This document shows positions 50,031 to 61,657 of a stretch of DNA of 64,000 nucleotides, piece by piece; positions within the stretch are counted from its first letter, which is position 1; each line of letters begins with the position of its first letter. Under the pieces are notes generated by a model. It was not told the origin of the DNA. It worked only from the letters and a program-made list of their open reading frames with translations, and ran no database searches. Source of the DNA: Neocallimastix lanati (nom. inval.) (taxonomy: Eukaryota > Neocallimastigomycota > Neocallimastigomycetes > Neocallimastigales > Neocallimastigaceae). The stretch is from the NCBI GenBank assembly GCA_016946835.1, contig JACVTC010000112.1, forward strand, positions 237,501 through 301,500. Reading direction: 5' to 3'. Both the position numbers and the translations under genes were made by a program.

Positions 50031-50900
50031 TTATTTTTAAAAAACAAAAAATATTTATATTACAGTAATCCTTTTATGTACAGATTAAAATGATATAAAT
50101 ACATATATTATAAAAATTAGATATATTAAAAAAATTATAATATTTTTAAATTAATTATATAAATAAGTTGATTTATTTATATATATTTTATGAATTTTTT
50201 TTTTTTTTTCTTTTTAAGAATGATTTTTATTCATTATAACTTAAAAAAGTAAATTTATATATAGTTTATATTTTTTTAAGATATTTCTATTTTAAGAAAT
50301 TTTATTATATTCTTAATTATAATTTTTGAAATATAAAAAAAAAATATTAAAAAAGAAATAAAAGAGTCGATTTACTTAGAGTAAACTCTTAATTATTTAT
50401 ATTATTTTCATTATAATTTATAAGTTTTAATAATTAGAACAATTTTTTATTATAAATAATTTATATTTAAATTCTTAATTGTAAAAAGATTTATAACATG
50501 TTCCTAATTATTAATAATAATATTATTTATTATTTTTTATTTTTTTTAATTTGTTGTTAAAAAAAATAAGAATATATATACATTCTTATATATTAATAAT
50601 AATATCAATTTTATATATATATATATATATATATATTTGTATTATTATTCCTCTTTATTTTTTCCACTTATATTATAAATATTATTCATTTAATATTACT
50701 GATAATAAAATAAATAAGTGATATGTATATATTAACAATTTTTTTTTTTTTAATGTAAATTTCATATATTTTCAATGATATTCATTTTTTTTTTAATCTA
50801 CTTTATTAAAAATAGTAAAAACGTTAATATAAATAATATAATTTAAGCATAAGAAAAAATAATGTAGATGTAAGATACATATAATATAGAAGGGAGTGTA
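50031..50900. other. AT-rich intergenic region
   Basis: No gene seen; only AT and poly-T tracts upstream of the second fucosyltransferase-like copy. Confidence 0.5.
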
Positions 50901-50904
50901 AACA

Positions 50905-53256
50905 TTTAAGCAAGTTGAATTTCGGAAAATGTGGGGTTATATTTTAATAAATAAATTAATAAATAAATAATTTTAATAAATAATGTCAAATTAGTGTTAA
51001 AGATTTTTTATTATTTTTATAAAAAAAAAAAAAATAAAAATTAAAATATTTTTAAATTTTTCATTATACATATATTTAAAAAAAAAAATAAAATATTCTT
51101 GAAATCTTTAAAAAGTATTTAAAATAAATAAAAGAAATATTTAAAAATTAGAAAGGTTTAAATATATAAAAAATAATTTTTTTTAATATTTATTCTAAGG
51201 AGTGTCAACAATAAAAATATAGTTAAGACAGACTGGTAGGGCTAATATCTTATAGTCTGGAGGCGACGTTCGTTACATATGGACTTTTCTGAATTTATTT
51301 ATACACTTTATTTTGAATATTTCTTTTATTTCTCATTACTATTTATAATATTATTATACTCAGATCGGACAAATAATATTTATTTATTAACATTAATTTT
51401 TTGTTGATGTAAATAATATTTTAAGTTTTATATATCTTTTAAATAAATATATAAAAATATTCTTTAAAAATAAAATAATATAAAAAAAAAAAAAAAATAA
51501 AATATTATTTATAAAAATAAAATATTCTTTAAAAATAAAAAAATATTTTAAAATAAAATATTCTTTAAAAAAAATAAAATATTTTTGAAATTTTCATTAT
51601 ATATATATTTTTAATAAAAAAAAAATACTCGTGAAATCTATAAAAGGTATTTAGAATAAAATAATAATAATAATTAAAAGTTAGAAAGACTTTTATATCT
51701 TAATATATAAAAAATTCTTTAAATATTCCTTATATTATAAAAAAAAAATATTCTCTAAATATTCTTAAAAATTAAAAAAAAAAAAAAAATTTGAAAAAAA
51801 ATCTTTATGTAAAAAAATTAAAAAAAAAAAAAAAAATTTCGAAAAAAAATCTTTATGTTAGTATTTAAAGATTTATAAAATCTTTAAATTAAATATGCAA
51901 TTAAAATATTCTATAAATATTCTAATATTTTTTAAATTAAATTATTTAAAAATTTTAAATTTTTTGAAAATATTAAATTTTTTGAAAATATTAAATTTTT
52001 AAAAATTATTTAAGTTTTAAACAATTATAGGATTTTTAATTAATAATTTTAATTATTAATAATTGTGACATAATTCAAATAATCTTTCTTATTTGATCAT
52101 TTACTCTTTCATTTATTTCAAATCAGTATATATATTATTTAATTAATTAAATATTAGTATTTTAAAGAATATATTTTATTTTTTTAAAAAGTAATATGTT
52201 TATTTAATTATTTACTATTTATATTTAATTATTTATTTAATTATTCTTAATAAATTAATAATATTTTATTCAGTAAAATAATGTAATTTTTGTATATTAA
52301 AAAAAATTTATATATGTAATTTATTATTAAGATAGGTATTAAATATAATAGAATATGTATGTTCTATTGAATGCAATTTTCTGAATATAGAAAATATTAA
52401 ACGTGTATTATTAGAAAAATTATTTTAACTATTAATTTATTGTAATTCGATAAATTTTATTGATCATTTTCATTTGGTCATTTTTTCGTTAAAAATTAAT
52501 TGTTTATTTTTTAATTAATAACTTTATTATTTAAATCTCTTAAACACTTCAACCATAATTCAACAAATTCATTTCTTTTTCTTTGTTCTTTTTTTCAATG
52601 GAATTTCAATATTTTTGTAATATTTAATTAAGGCGTTTATTTGATCAGTTTTATCTTAATTTTTTTAGTTTTTTTTTTTCTTAAGCTCCACTTTTTCTCA
52701 TTTTGTAATCATCATAAAATAATGAATCTACTTTTTGTAAAGTTAACAAAAATTTATAAAAATGAGACTTTTTTGGAAATAAATCATATAAATAATTGTT
52801 GAATGATTCTGAGGCATTATTTGTTATATGCTCTATATTATTATAATAATTCCAATGTTTAATTTCATCATCTTTTAAATAAGTTATTTCAAAGTATTCT
52901 AAAAATTCCAAAAAATTATCATATTTATATTCAAAACACTCACTTTTAATTTTATTATAAATATCATTTATATATTCAGGGTTTATAAAAGGAAAGTTTG
53001 AAATAAACTTATAATGAATATCTAAATTAATATTATTTTCTACTTCTTTAAGACATAATTTATTTTTTTCTTTAATTTCTAATGCTCTTTTATAATGCCA
53101 AATCCGGTATTTAATATTTATATCAGGAAACACTTTTTTTGCAGCATTAGAAATATCTTTTTCAAAATCACAATGAAAAAAAATTTTTTTTTTTGAGAAT
53201 GAAGATAAAAAAGTAATTGTTATAAAAATTAAATCATGTGTTTGATTAATAAACAT
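50905..53256 (-). mobile_element. Third MULE relic with one recognisable end
   Basis: At about 50922-50945 the sequence TTGAATTTCGGAAAATGTGG matches the MULE terminal consensus (TTGCATTTCGGAA plus an ATGTGG block). A transposase relic lies at 52520-53256. The opposite end was not found, and the N-terminal half of the transposase is missing. Between the end and the relic the sequence is AT-rich with another GC-richer patch at 51190-51300 (GTAGGGCTAATATC, GTCTGGAGGCGACG) of unknown nature. Confidence 0.6.
52520..53256 (-). pseudogene. MULE transposase C-terminal relic
   Basis: The minus-strand frame 53256-52681 has FFHCDFEKDISNAAKKVFP, IKYRIWHYKRALEI, and HITNNASESFNNYL with the likely catalytic Glu. 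These parallel the transposase at 32-33.5 kb. The first 24 residues of the frame are unrelated sequence, so the DGTF half is gone. After the stop at 52681, further homology (INALIKYYKNIEIPLKK, then a W-to-L version of the end) continues to about 52520. This copy reads uninterrupted across the point where the 32.6-kb copy is frameshifted. Confidence 0.82.
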
Positions 53257-53371
53257 CCTAAAAACTCTAAATAGATAAACCTATAACAATATATATATAT
53301 GCTCCTATTAAATAATAATAATAATAATAATATCCAATGTTCATTTTTTTTTTTTTTATTTTTTATTATTT

Positions 53372-53402
<31 letters not shown>

Positions 53403-54216
53403 TGTTATTATGTTTTTCTTTGTAATATTTGTCATGTAATAATAATAATAATATACTAAGAATTATTATTACTATTAATAAAATATTAATAAAAGTTTTT
53501 TATTTGTAATTTTTTTTAATTTGTTCTCTTATTAATGTTATTTATTTTTTATAATACATGTACTTTTTTTAATTTTTACATTTTAATTAAAATGATCAAT
53601 TTTAATTTATTATTTTGATATTTAATTTATTATCCATTAATAATAATATTATAATAAAATTTAACTATATAGAAAAATTATAATTTAACTAATAATTTAT
53701 TATATTATTATTATTATTATTATTATTATATTATTGATATTATTATAATTTTTATTATAATTATTAATAATAATTTATATATTTACTATTTTATTTTATT
53801 TATAAAGATTTGTTGTGATTTTATTATTATTATTATTTGCTTATTTTTTTTTTTTATTTATTTATTTATTTTTTTTTTTTTTTGTTTGTTTGTTTGTTTT
53901 GTTATATTTATATTATAATTTTTAATTATTATTCATTAATAACTATCTTGTTATTAATTTTACTAGTATTTATGATTATATGGCTGTTATTACAATTAAT
54001 TTTTTTTTGTAAATATTTTACAAAAAAATAAAAAAAAAAAACCCCCCTATATATATTATTAATAATTTTTAATAATCATTAAATTGCATGATATATAGAA
54101 TTCCATCATATTAATCATAAATTTTTAAAATTTTAATTTTTTTTTTTTTTTTAGCTTTTACTAATGAACGACTATTAATGCTTTTTCTAATATTCGGTAT
54201 TATTATTTTTGCTTAT
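53257..54216. other. AT-rich intergenic region
   Basis: No gene. ATT and TTTA microsatellites and a TTTG run near 53882-53900. A C6 run at 54041-54046 is unusual in such AT-rich DNA. Confidence 0.5.
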
Positions 54217-56988
54217 TTAAACGTATGGTGGTGGATCTTCATTTGGAATTTCATTATTTTCAAAGGATACACCTGAAAATCTTTGAATTCTTTGTAATGA
54301 TAAATTAGAAGGCTGTGGACTTCTATCATCATTTCCATAGACACTATTAGTATTATTACTACTTGAAACAGATTGGTTATCAGAATATAAAGATATTGCT
54401 GGAATATTATTTTGGCTATTTATACTTAAAGAAATAGGTGAATATATTACTGGTGAACCTTGACTTGATAATCCTTGATTATAATTGTTATTAGACATAT
54501 TCATATTCATCAAAGTTATATCTTGCATAATTGGTGATGATTGAACATTGGAATAGTTATTTCCATTCATATAATTGGTATTGGTTGTATTATAGTAACA
54601 GTTTAGTAATTGATTATTATATTGAATAGTACTTAAGTACTGATTTTTATCAATATATATATCATTATAACTTTGATGAACATTTGGAACAATCATATTT
54701 TGAGCTTGTGGATTTTGTATAATACTTGAATCAGTGTTTATGTTAATAATATTTGGTTGTTCAACAAATATAGGTATTCCTGAAAGAGTAGGATTAGTTG
54801 TTGAATTATTGTAAATATTTTGTGGTTCAACTAATAAGGCATTTTGTGCAAGTAAATGATTAGTATTTAAATTAATCCTCTCATTTTCAGGTTCAACAGT
54901 AGCTGAACTCATTGCAACCGAAGGAATTGTATTATTATTATTTTCATTTTCATAATTTGTTATATCATTGGATCTATTTTCAAATCTATTACCATTAATT
55001 ATTTGTAATGGATTAATATTGTTTGTTGGAGTTAGGCTTGTATCATTTGTATTATTATTATTATTATTAGTATCATTTGTATTATTATTATTATCATTAT
55101 TAGTATCATTTGTAGTATCATTATTATTATCATTATTAGTATCATTTGGATTATTATTATTATCATTATTAGTATCATTTGGATTATTATTATTGTCATT
55201 ATTATTATTAACATCATCATTATTAAGAGTTTCACTAGATTTCTTTTCATCAGATTTATTCGATTTTTTCTTAATAACGAAATATACTATTGTAGCAATT
55301 ATAACAATAATAATTAGTAATAAACTTATTCCAACGTAAAGTAATGTGTTTGAATTTTCTGGTTTTTTTTCTGTATTAATTATTTTTGGACTTTCAGAAT
55401 TTGATGGTTTTATTATCTTTAAATCTTTATCTGTACAAATTCTTAATGAAGATGCACACGAAATTTGCTCACCTACTTTATAACATACATCTGTACCAGT
55501 AAATGAACACTCTTGAGATGTAAACTTTGGTACTGGACCTTTTATTTGGTTAAGATTATCCGCATCACTATTTAATTGGTAATATATTTCAAAAATAAAA
55601 AAAAAAAACGTTAATATAAAATATAAAAATATTATAATTATTAATTACAATTATTATTATTTTTTAATTAATTAATTATTATTTATTTATTTATTTATTT
55701 ACATATGAGTTAAATTTTTAAAATTTCCAAAAGATGATGGTATGGAACCACTAAATTGATTATCAGATAATGTTCTTTAAATATTTAAAATATATATATA
55801 TGTAATGATTAATAAATATAAATTAAATTATATCCAGATATTAAATGTTATATTATTTTTTTAAAAAAAAAAATCATATTAAATATAAAGATTTATATTT
55901 TATTAAAGAATTTACATATTTATCATATTTGTATATGATCCTATATATTCAGGAATTTCACCTTTTAATTGGTTAGAACTTAAATATCTATATTATTATT
56001 ATAACATTATATTAATTATTTTAATAAAAATGTATAAATTTATATATAATTTTTAAATATATATAAAATATTATTTACAAATCCTCAAGATTGTTTAAAT
56101 TCTTTAATTTATTTCCAATTTCCCCACTAAACTGATTATTCTGTAAAAATCTATAAAATATAATAATATATTTAATATTAAAATAATATAAAACATATTA
56201 TATACAATATATAAATTAGAGTTTAAAAAAAATTTACAAATTTCTGAGATTTGAAAGTGAAGATAAATCTGGAATATTTCCTGTAAATTTATTATTTCTT
56301 AAACTCCTATTAATATTATAAAAATTAATAATATATATTATTATTTACTACTGCACATATATATATATTTTTATAATTCATAAATAGCATATATAGCAAT
56401 ATATACAAATCAATTAAATTGGGTAATTTTGAAAATTCATCAGGAATTTCTCCACTGATTTTATTATTAGCTAATGACCTTTAAATTAGTTATGTTTTAA
56501 AATTTAAAAATAAATATAAATATAAGAGTTTAATTTCAATAAATACAAAAAATTAATTATTTTTCAAATAAATATATTAATTATTAAAAATAAATTATTA
56601 AATAAAAAAAAAACAACATATTTAATAATAAAATAACATACAGATGTATTAAATTCTTGAGTTCAAAGAATTTCGGTGTAAAAGTAGAAGTAAGATCCAT
56701 TTCTCTTAATTTCCTTATTTTTCAAAAATTTATTATATATAATAAATTTAATACATAAAATTATATTTATATAAATTAATAATTTTGCTATTTTATTATT
56801 CAATTTAAATTATAATTGAATTTTATTTCTTACAATTTTGCTATATGCTGATTTACAGCATCTGGTGTTACTATTTTGTTGCCTTCATTATCTCCTTTTG
56901 CTTCCAAACAATCATTACTACCATTCCAATAAGGTTTCAAATTAAATGAGGAAAAAATTTCACCAAGAATATCACAATCAGTAGCCAT
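54217..56988 (-). CDS. Leucine-rich-repeat single-pass membrane protein with C-terminal PPPY
   Basis: Eight exons on the minus strand: 56988-56834, 56713-56642, 56478-56407, 56306-56238, 56150-56079, 55987-55916, 55774-55703 and 55567-54217. All seven introns are phase 2, and the product is 644 residues. The N-terminus DCDILGEIFSSFN...W...DC resembles the cap of fungal and plant-type LRR proteins. Exons 2-7 are 69 or 72 nt and each encodes one repeat of the L-x-x-N-x-F/I-x-G-x-I-P type (NNKISGEIP, NNKFTGNIP, NNQFSGEIG, SNQLKGEIP, DNQFSGSIP). A Cys-rich linker, then a membrane segment (LLYVGISLLLIIIVIIATIV), a basic stop-transfer stretch, a long Asn/Asp tract and an Asn/Ser-rich tail end in DPPPYV. 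No signal peptide is visible at this start, so an upstream exon may be missing. The ligand is unknown. Confidence 0.87.
55032..55235 (-). repeat. Coding Asn/Asp/Thr repeat of the LRR protein
   Basis: A degenerate repeat with unit encoding NDTNNDNNN occurs about six times just after the membrane segment. Other frames here give false Met/Ile-rich or Leu/Ser-rich products. Confidence 0.8.
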
Positions 56989-57894
56989 ATTTTATGGTAT
57001 TTAATTAATACACTCTATTAGAACTTCTTTTATTAGCTTAAATAAATCGTAATAATATTATTTAATTACTTAAAATATTATTTTCTTTTTTTTATTATTA
57101 TTATTTATTATTAATTATCTTATTTAATATAATTCCTTCATTATATTATAATAAATATAATTAAAATAATTCATTTTATTTATTAATTATTTTAAGAAAA
57201 TAATATTTATTTTTATTTTTTATTTTATTTATTTTTTTTTTTTTAAAAAAAAAAATAAAATAAGATAATTTATTTGAAGTACTTTTATATTTTTTTATTT
57301 TTTAATTATATTCTACTTCAATTTTTTATTTTTTTACTTTCTACTTATTAATTTAATTTTTATTTTTTAAAAATATTTTGTATTACGTATTACATATCAA
57401 TTAACTTAATATTTAAATATAAAATAATATATATTTTATTGAAATTTTTATAATATTTAATTAAAACCATAATTTTATTTTCAGGACATATTTTCAAAAT
57501 AATAAATATATTATTTATTATATATTGTTTATTAATAAATAATAATTATTTTATTATAGATTAATTATTTATATTATTTGGATTTTTTATTTTAATATAT
57601 CCTTTTTTAATTCTATTCTTTCTTTTACTTATTATTTATTATTTATAATAATTTCAATTTTATTGATTTTCTCTCAACACATAAAATAATAAAAATGATA
57701 AATGAAATATATTTATATCTAATACTATTATTCTCTAAATTAAATTAAAATTTTTATATTTATTTCACTGATTTTAAATTTAAAAATCCTTCTATGGTTA
57801 AACATAAATCACACACTGTATAGTCTAATGATTAAAAACATAATGAATTTTCTAATTATTGTAATTTTTAATTTGAACTAAATGTAATATTTGT

Positions 57895-57934
<40 letters not shown>

Positions 57935-58294
57935 ATTATAAATTATTTACAATTATTAATTTTTATATTTAATATTTAATATTTATTATTTTTACTATTA
58001 TTATTATTGTTACTATTGTTATTGTTATTTATGAAAATAAAAATAAAAATAAAAATAAAAATAAAAGTAAAAATAAAAATAAAAATAAAATAAAAATAAA
58101 AATAAAATAAAAATAAAAATAAAAATTAAACATTATTAAATAACTATTTCAAAAGAAATAATAATATATGTTTGTAAAAAATTATTATAAAAATAATTTT
58201 TTATATAATTGATAAAAATAAAAATAAAAATAAAAATAAAAATAAGAAAAAAATAAAAATAAAAATAAAAATAAAAATAAAAATATTTGTTACA

Positions 58295-58334
<40 letters not shown>

Positions 58335-58430
58335 TTTAGTTTATAAATTTATTATTTACAATTATTAATTTTTATATATAGTATTTAATATTAATTATTA
58401 TTAATTTTTTATTTTATTTATTTATTATTA
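56989..58430. other. AT-rich intergenic region with (AAAAAT)n arrays
   Basis: No gene. Poly-T at 57900-57933, (AAAAAT)n arrays at about 58029-58125 and 58206-58285, and poly-T at 58318-58338. Confidence 0.55.
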
Positions 58431-59343
58431 TTAGGAGAAGCATGAATGTCCGTAATGGACGTACCGCTCGTTATTAAAAGCACATACTACCTCTTTCGTT
58501 CTTATCGATACTGGAAAATTTAAATAAAACTTTTTTTTTTGAATAAGATAATAATTTTTAATATAAACGAAATTTTCATAATATTATATTTTTAAATATT
58601 TTATGTTATAATAAGTATATATATATTATATTTTATTTCTTATATTATATATATAACATTAAGAAATAAGTGTGATTCGATATTGATAATTAAAATATAC
58701 TTTTCTTATTGATATAATTAAACAAATTAATATTACAGCATAACAAGCCAAAACGAACCTCAGAAGGGGATATTAGGAATTATCATAAGATACTGAACCA
58801 TTATCAATAATGTGAATAGGTTGACGGATACTATTGATAATCGAACGAAAGACCATTTGTTCGTAGTTATTAATATTAATTTGGTCGGTAATCCTCTCAA
58901 TAATAACAATATCAACCATATAAAAATTTTTGAAAAAGAGAAATAATAAACATATTTTTGCATCTGAAATTATAAATTTAATAGTACAAGTGTACTAAAT
59001 AACAAATTTAAGCGGTCGATAAGGATTTCAAGCTTGAAAATTTTTCTTTAAAGTGGTCGAAAAGAACTTCTAGCTTTAAATTTCTATATTAAGTCGTTTT
59101 TGAACTTAAAATTATTCTTAATAAAATGGTCGAAAAGAACTTCAAGCTTTATATTTTCTATTAAGTTGTCGATAAGGATATCAAGCTTACATTAATAAAA
59201 GAAAGCAAATAAAATTGTTATTTTCAAAAGTTACTAAAATATATTGCTTAAAAATTGATTCGATATTAAATTACTTATAATTTTATATTTTTAAAGTTGG
59301 GCCTCCAAATTTATTCGTATTTATTCACCTCGTTAATTATAAT
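58431..59343. other. GC-richer flank and leader of the gag relic
   Basis: Ordinary-composition patches appear at 58435-58515 (with the hairpin GTCCGTAATGGAC) and 58740-58920, then a tandem repeat at 59011-59200. These lie directly before the gag-type relic and could be its LTR and leader, but no paired LTR was identified. Confidence 0.4.
59011..59200 (+). repeat. Degenerate ~38-40-bp tandem repeat (four to five units)
   Basis: Units begin near 59011, 59051, 59091, 59125 and 59164. The shared core is GGTCGAAAAGAACTTCAAGC, varying to GGTCGATAAGGATTTCAAGC, followed by an AT-rich half ending TTAA. The third unit is shortened and most diverged. Confidence 0.82.
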
Positions 59344-60146
59344 ATGAAATTATTAATTAAAAACCAAATGTCCAAGGAAACAAAATTAAGCTTTAAAAAA
59401 TTAATAAAGGAATTAAGAGAAATTGCGAAACTTAGCAAGGACAATTTAGATATTAAGTCCTGGGCCACTGAATTAAAACATTGGATCAAGATACAAGGCG
59501 TTACGGATCCGGAAGCAATATTCAATGCTTACTTACAAGCTCTGGGGAAGTACAACGTGTTATTGAATATTTGGGAAAAGAAAATGTTGATGATGATAAT
59601 AAATTTCCTTCCCTTGAAAAAATTATTTCAATTCTTGAAAAATTATATGATGTTGAAAAAGACCAAAATTTACTTCTTGAAGAACTTTATGCAATGCGAA
59701 TTAAAAGAAATAAAAAGATCAGAAACTTTAATGTAAGATATAGAACTTTGTATTCTAAACTTGATAAAAAGAGACGAAAGCGCATAGGTGTACTTGGTTA
59801 TATTGATTCTATTCAAAATAATTATGAGGCCTGGAAGAAACTATCACTTAAAGATGATATAAGTATGGATAGAGCTTTCAAAATTGCTGAGAAAGTGGAT
59901 AGACTTTATGTAAAGAACAACAATATTTGCACCTATAATATTAATAATTCACAACATAATCAAAACAATACCACTTCAAGATTTTATCCTAAAAGAAGAA
60001 ATGAAACTTTTCAAATAACACAAATAAATAATAAACCAAAATCTCAAGATAGTATAGAAAAATTAATACAGAAAATGAGGAATTTATCTATCAAAACTTG
60101 CTTCTTCTTTAAAGAAAAAGGTCACTGCTCAAACTATTGTCCTTAA
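59344..60146 (+). pseudogene. Gag-like protein of an LTR retroelement, frameshifted
   Basis: Two plus-strand frames, 59344 onward and 59481-60146, join near 59540 to make one Gag-like protein: WATELKHWIKIQG...AIFNAYLQA in the first frame, then GEVQRVIEYLGKENVDDDN and NVRYRTLYSKLDKKRRKR in the second. Near the end, CFFFKEKGHCSNYCP looks like a CX2CX4HX4C zinc knuckle whose second Cys is Phe. The capsid-like helices and the knuckle suit a Ty3- or Ty1-type Gag, but it is too decayed to say which. No pol follows, only broken sequence to about 60650. Confidence 0.65.
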
Positions 60147-60758
60147 TTAAATAAGATTATGGTAGAAAATAAAAAAGAAATATATTCCAAATAGTCTTAA
60201 AATTATTAAATGGAAGTAGAAGCACTCCTAATGACAAAAAAATAGATTCATTAAATAATATACAAAATATACCAATTAACAAGAATATTTCAATTGATAA
60301 TAATTTCCTTAATGAAGAATCTGAAGAATTTGATTATAGTGATACAATTGAAAGTAAGGATGATATCATTATAAATACTGTAGAAAGAAAAAAGAAAAAT
60401 GAATGATACTAACAACGGAAAAGAGGAAAATAATTCTTAGAAAGTACATAAAAGTTTAAAAGATAATCCGGGTCCCTTTGCAACTCCCGCTTCAAGAAAG
60501 AAGAAAGAAAATGAACTTCATAATAAACAAATAAAATTTATAAAAATCAAATACTTCCTTCAATAAAAATGATCACTATTATGCAAAAAAAAATAATTTC
60601 AAGTTTGATCATATCTTTACATAATCTAGACTGTGAATTAGATTATTTATATTATTCATTTTCCGTTTTCTATTTTTAGTTTTCGTGCCTCTGGGTTTGC
60701 CTATTAAATTTTGTTATAGCACTATTCATCAATCTCTTCGTTATGATATATTAAAACA
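60147..60758. other. Decayed retroelement sequence
   Basis: Ordinary-composition sequence with short broken frames (for example DNPGPFATPASRKKKEN at about 60460-60515) but no intact gene. Probably post-gag remnants of the element at 59.3 kb. Confidence 0.4.
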
Positions 60759-60961
60759 TTATTTTTGAAAACTTTTTTCAAGTTTTCTTCTTTCTTCTCT
60801 ATCTACAGCAACCTGAGCATAGCTGACTTCTCCAAACTTTCTAATCCTTAGATTTCTGGATTTGATGTTATGTCTATTTTCATTAGGGCATTCTTTTGCT
60901 AAATGTCCTGTTCTTGCACAGTTGAAGCATTTTGTAAAGATATAATCAATATCTTTAGTAA
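60759..60961 (-). pseudogene. Zinc-knuckle gag fragment on the opposite strand
   Basis: On the minus strand the frame ending at TAA 60761-60759 contains CFNCARTGHLAKECP, a perfect CX2CX4HX4C knuckle, then a basic stretch (KSRNLRIRKFGEVSYAQ) and a Lys/Arg/Glu tail. It has no start codon in the fragment and is cut at about 60961. It comes from a different element from the plus-strand gag next to it, because its orientation and knuckle sequence differ. Confidence 0.7.
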
Positions 60962-61657
60962 ATTAATTAATTTGTCAAGGATTTGATACAAATTAATTTA
61001 TATTTAATACTACAAAAATAACAATTTAATTATAAATATAATTTGTACTCCTTAAATCCTTGTACCGTTCATAACCAAATTAATATTGTATTACATATTA
61101 ATTAATATTATCCCTTTTATACATTATTGAACCCCTAATATATTAATTGATTAATATTGTATTACATATTAATTAACATTATCCCTTTTTATATTAATTA
61201 ATATAGTTGAATATTATTTATAAAAATTGTTTTTTATTAATTATATTATTTTATATATTTTTATTATCTTATATTATATATGTATTATTCTATTACTTTA
61301 TATATTAAAATTATATTTTATATTGTTATCTTTAAATTAGTATTTATTAAAATATATTATTAAATATTTTATATTGTTTTTCAAAATATAAAAGAACTAA
61401 AAAATATTCTTTTTTAAATCTTTGTAAGATTATTATTTACAAATAATCTGATAACTTTATAATAAAACATATTAAATAAAAATATAGTTAATTAAAAGTT
61501 TAATAATAAAATAATATTTTATATTTGAATAAATCAATTTAAAAAAATAAAATAATATCAAAAGGTTATTAGATTAAAGGCTTCCAACCAAGTTTACCCT
61601 TTAATCTAAGTACCAACTTAACAATAATCTTACCGCTATTTTAGAAACTTCCTTGGA
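60962..61657. other. Probable 5' LTR/leader region of the Ty3-type element
   Basis: AT-rich, with a 40-bp direct repeat (61079-61118 and 61150-61189, one mismatch; core AATATTGTATTACATATTAA). An 11-bp inverted repeat follows at 61570-61580 and 61598-61608. Position before gag suggests an LTR and leader. LTR ends and a primer-binding site could not be fixed because the 3' LTR is beyond the window. Confidence 0.45.
61570..61608 (+). promoter_or_regulatory. Stem-loop in the retrotransposon leader
   Basis: TAGATTAAAGG (61570-61580) pairs perfectly with CCTTTAATCTA (61598-61608) across a 17-base loop, about 50 bases upstream of the gag start. Such leader hairpins can serve dimerisation or packaging; the role here is inferred from position only. 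Confidence 0.5.

Noticed and set aside
54968-55339. Leu/Ser-rich plus-strand frame
   Set aside because: Antisense of the Asn/Asp/Thr repeat of the LRR protein.
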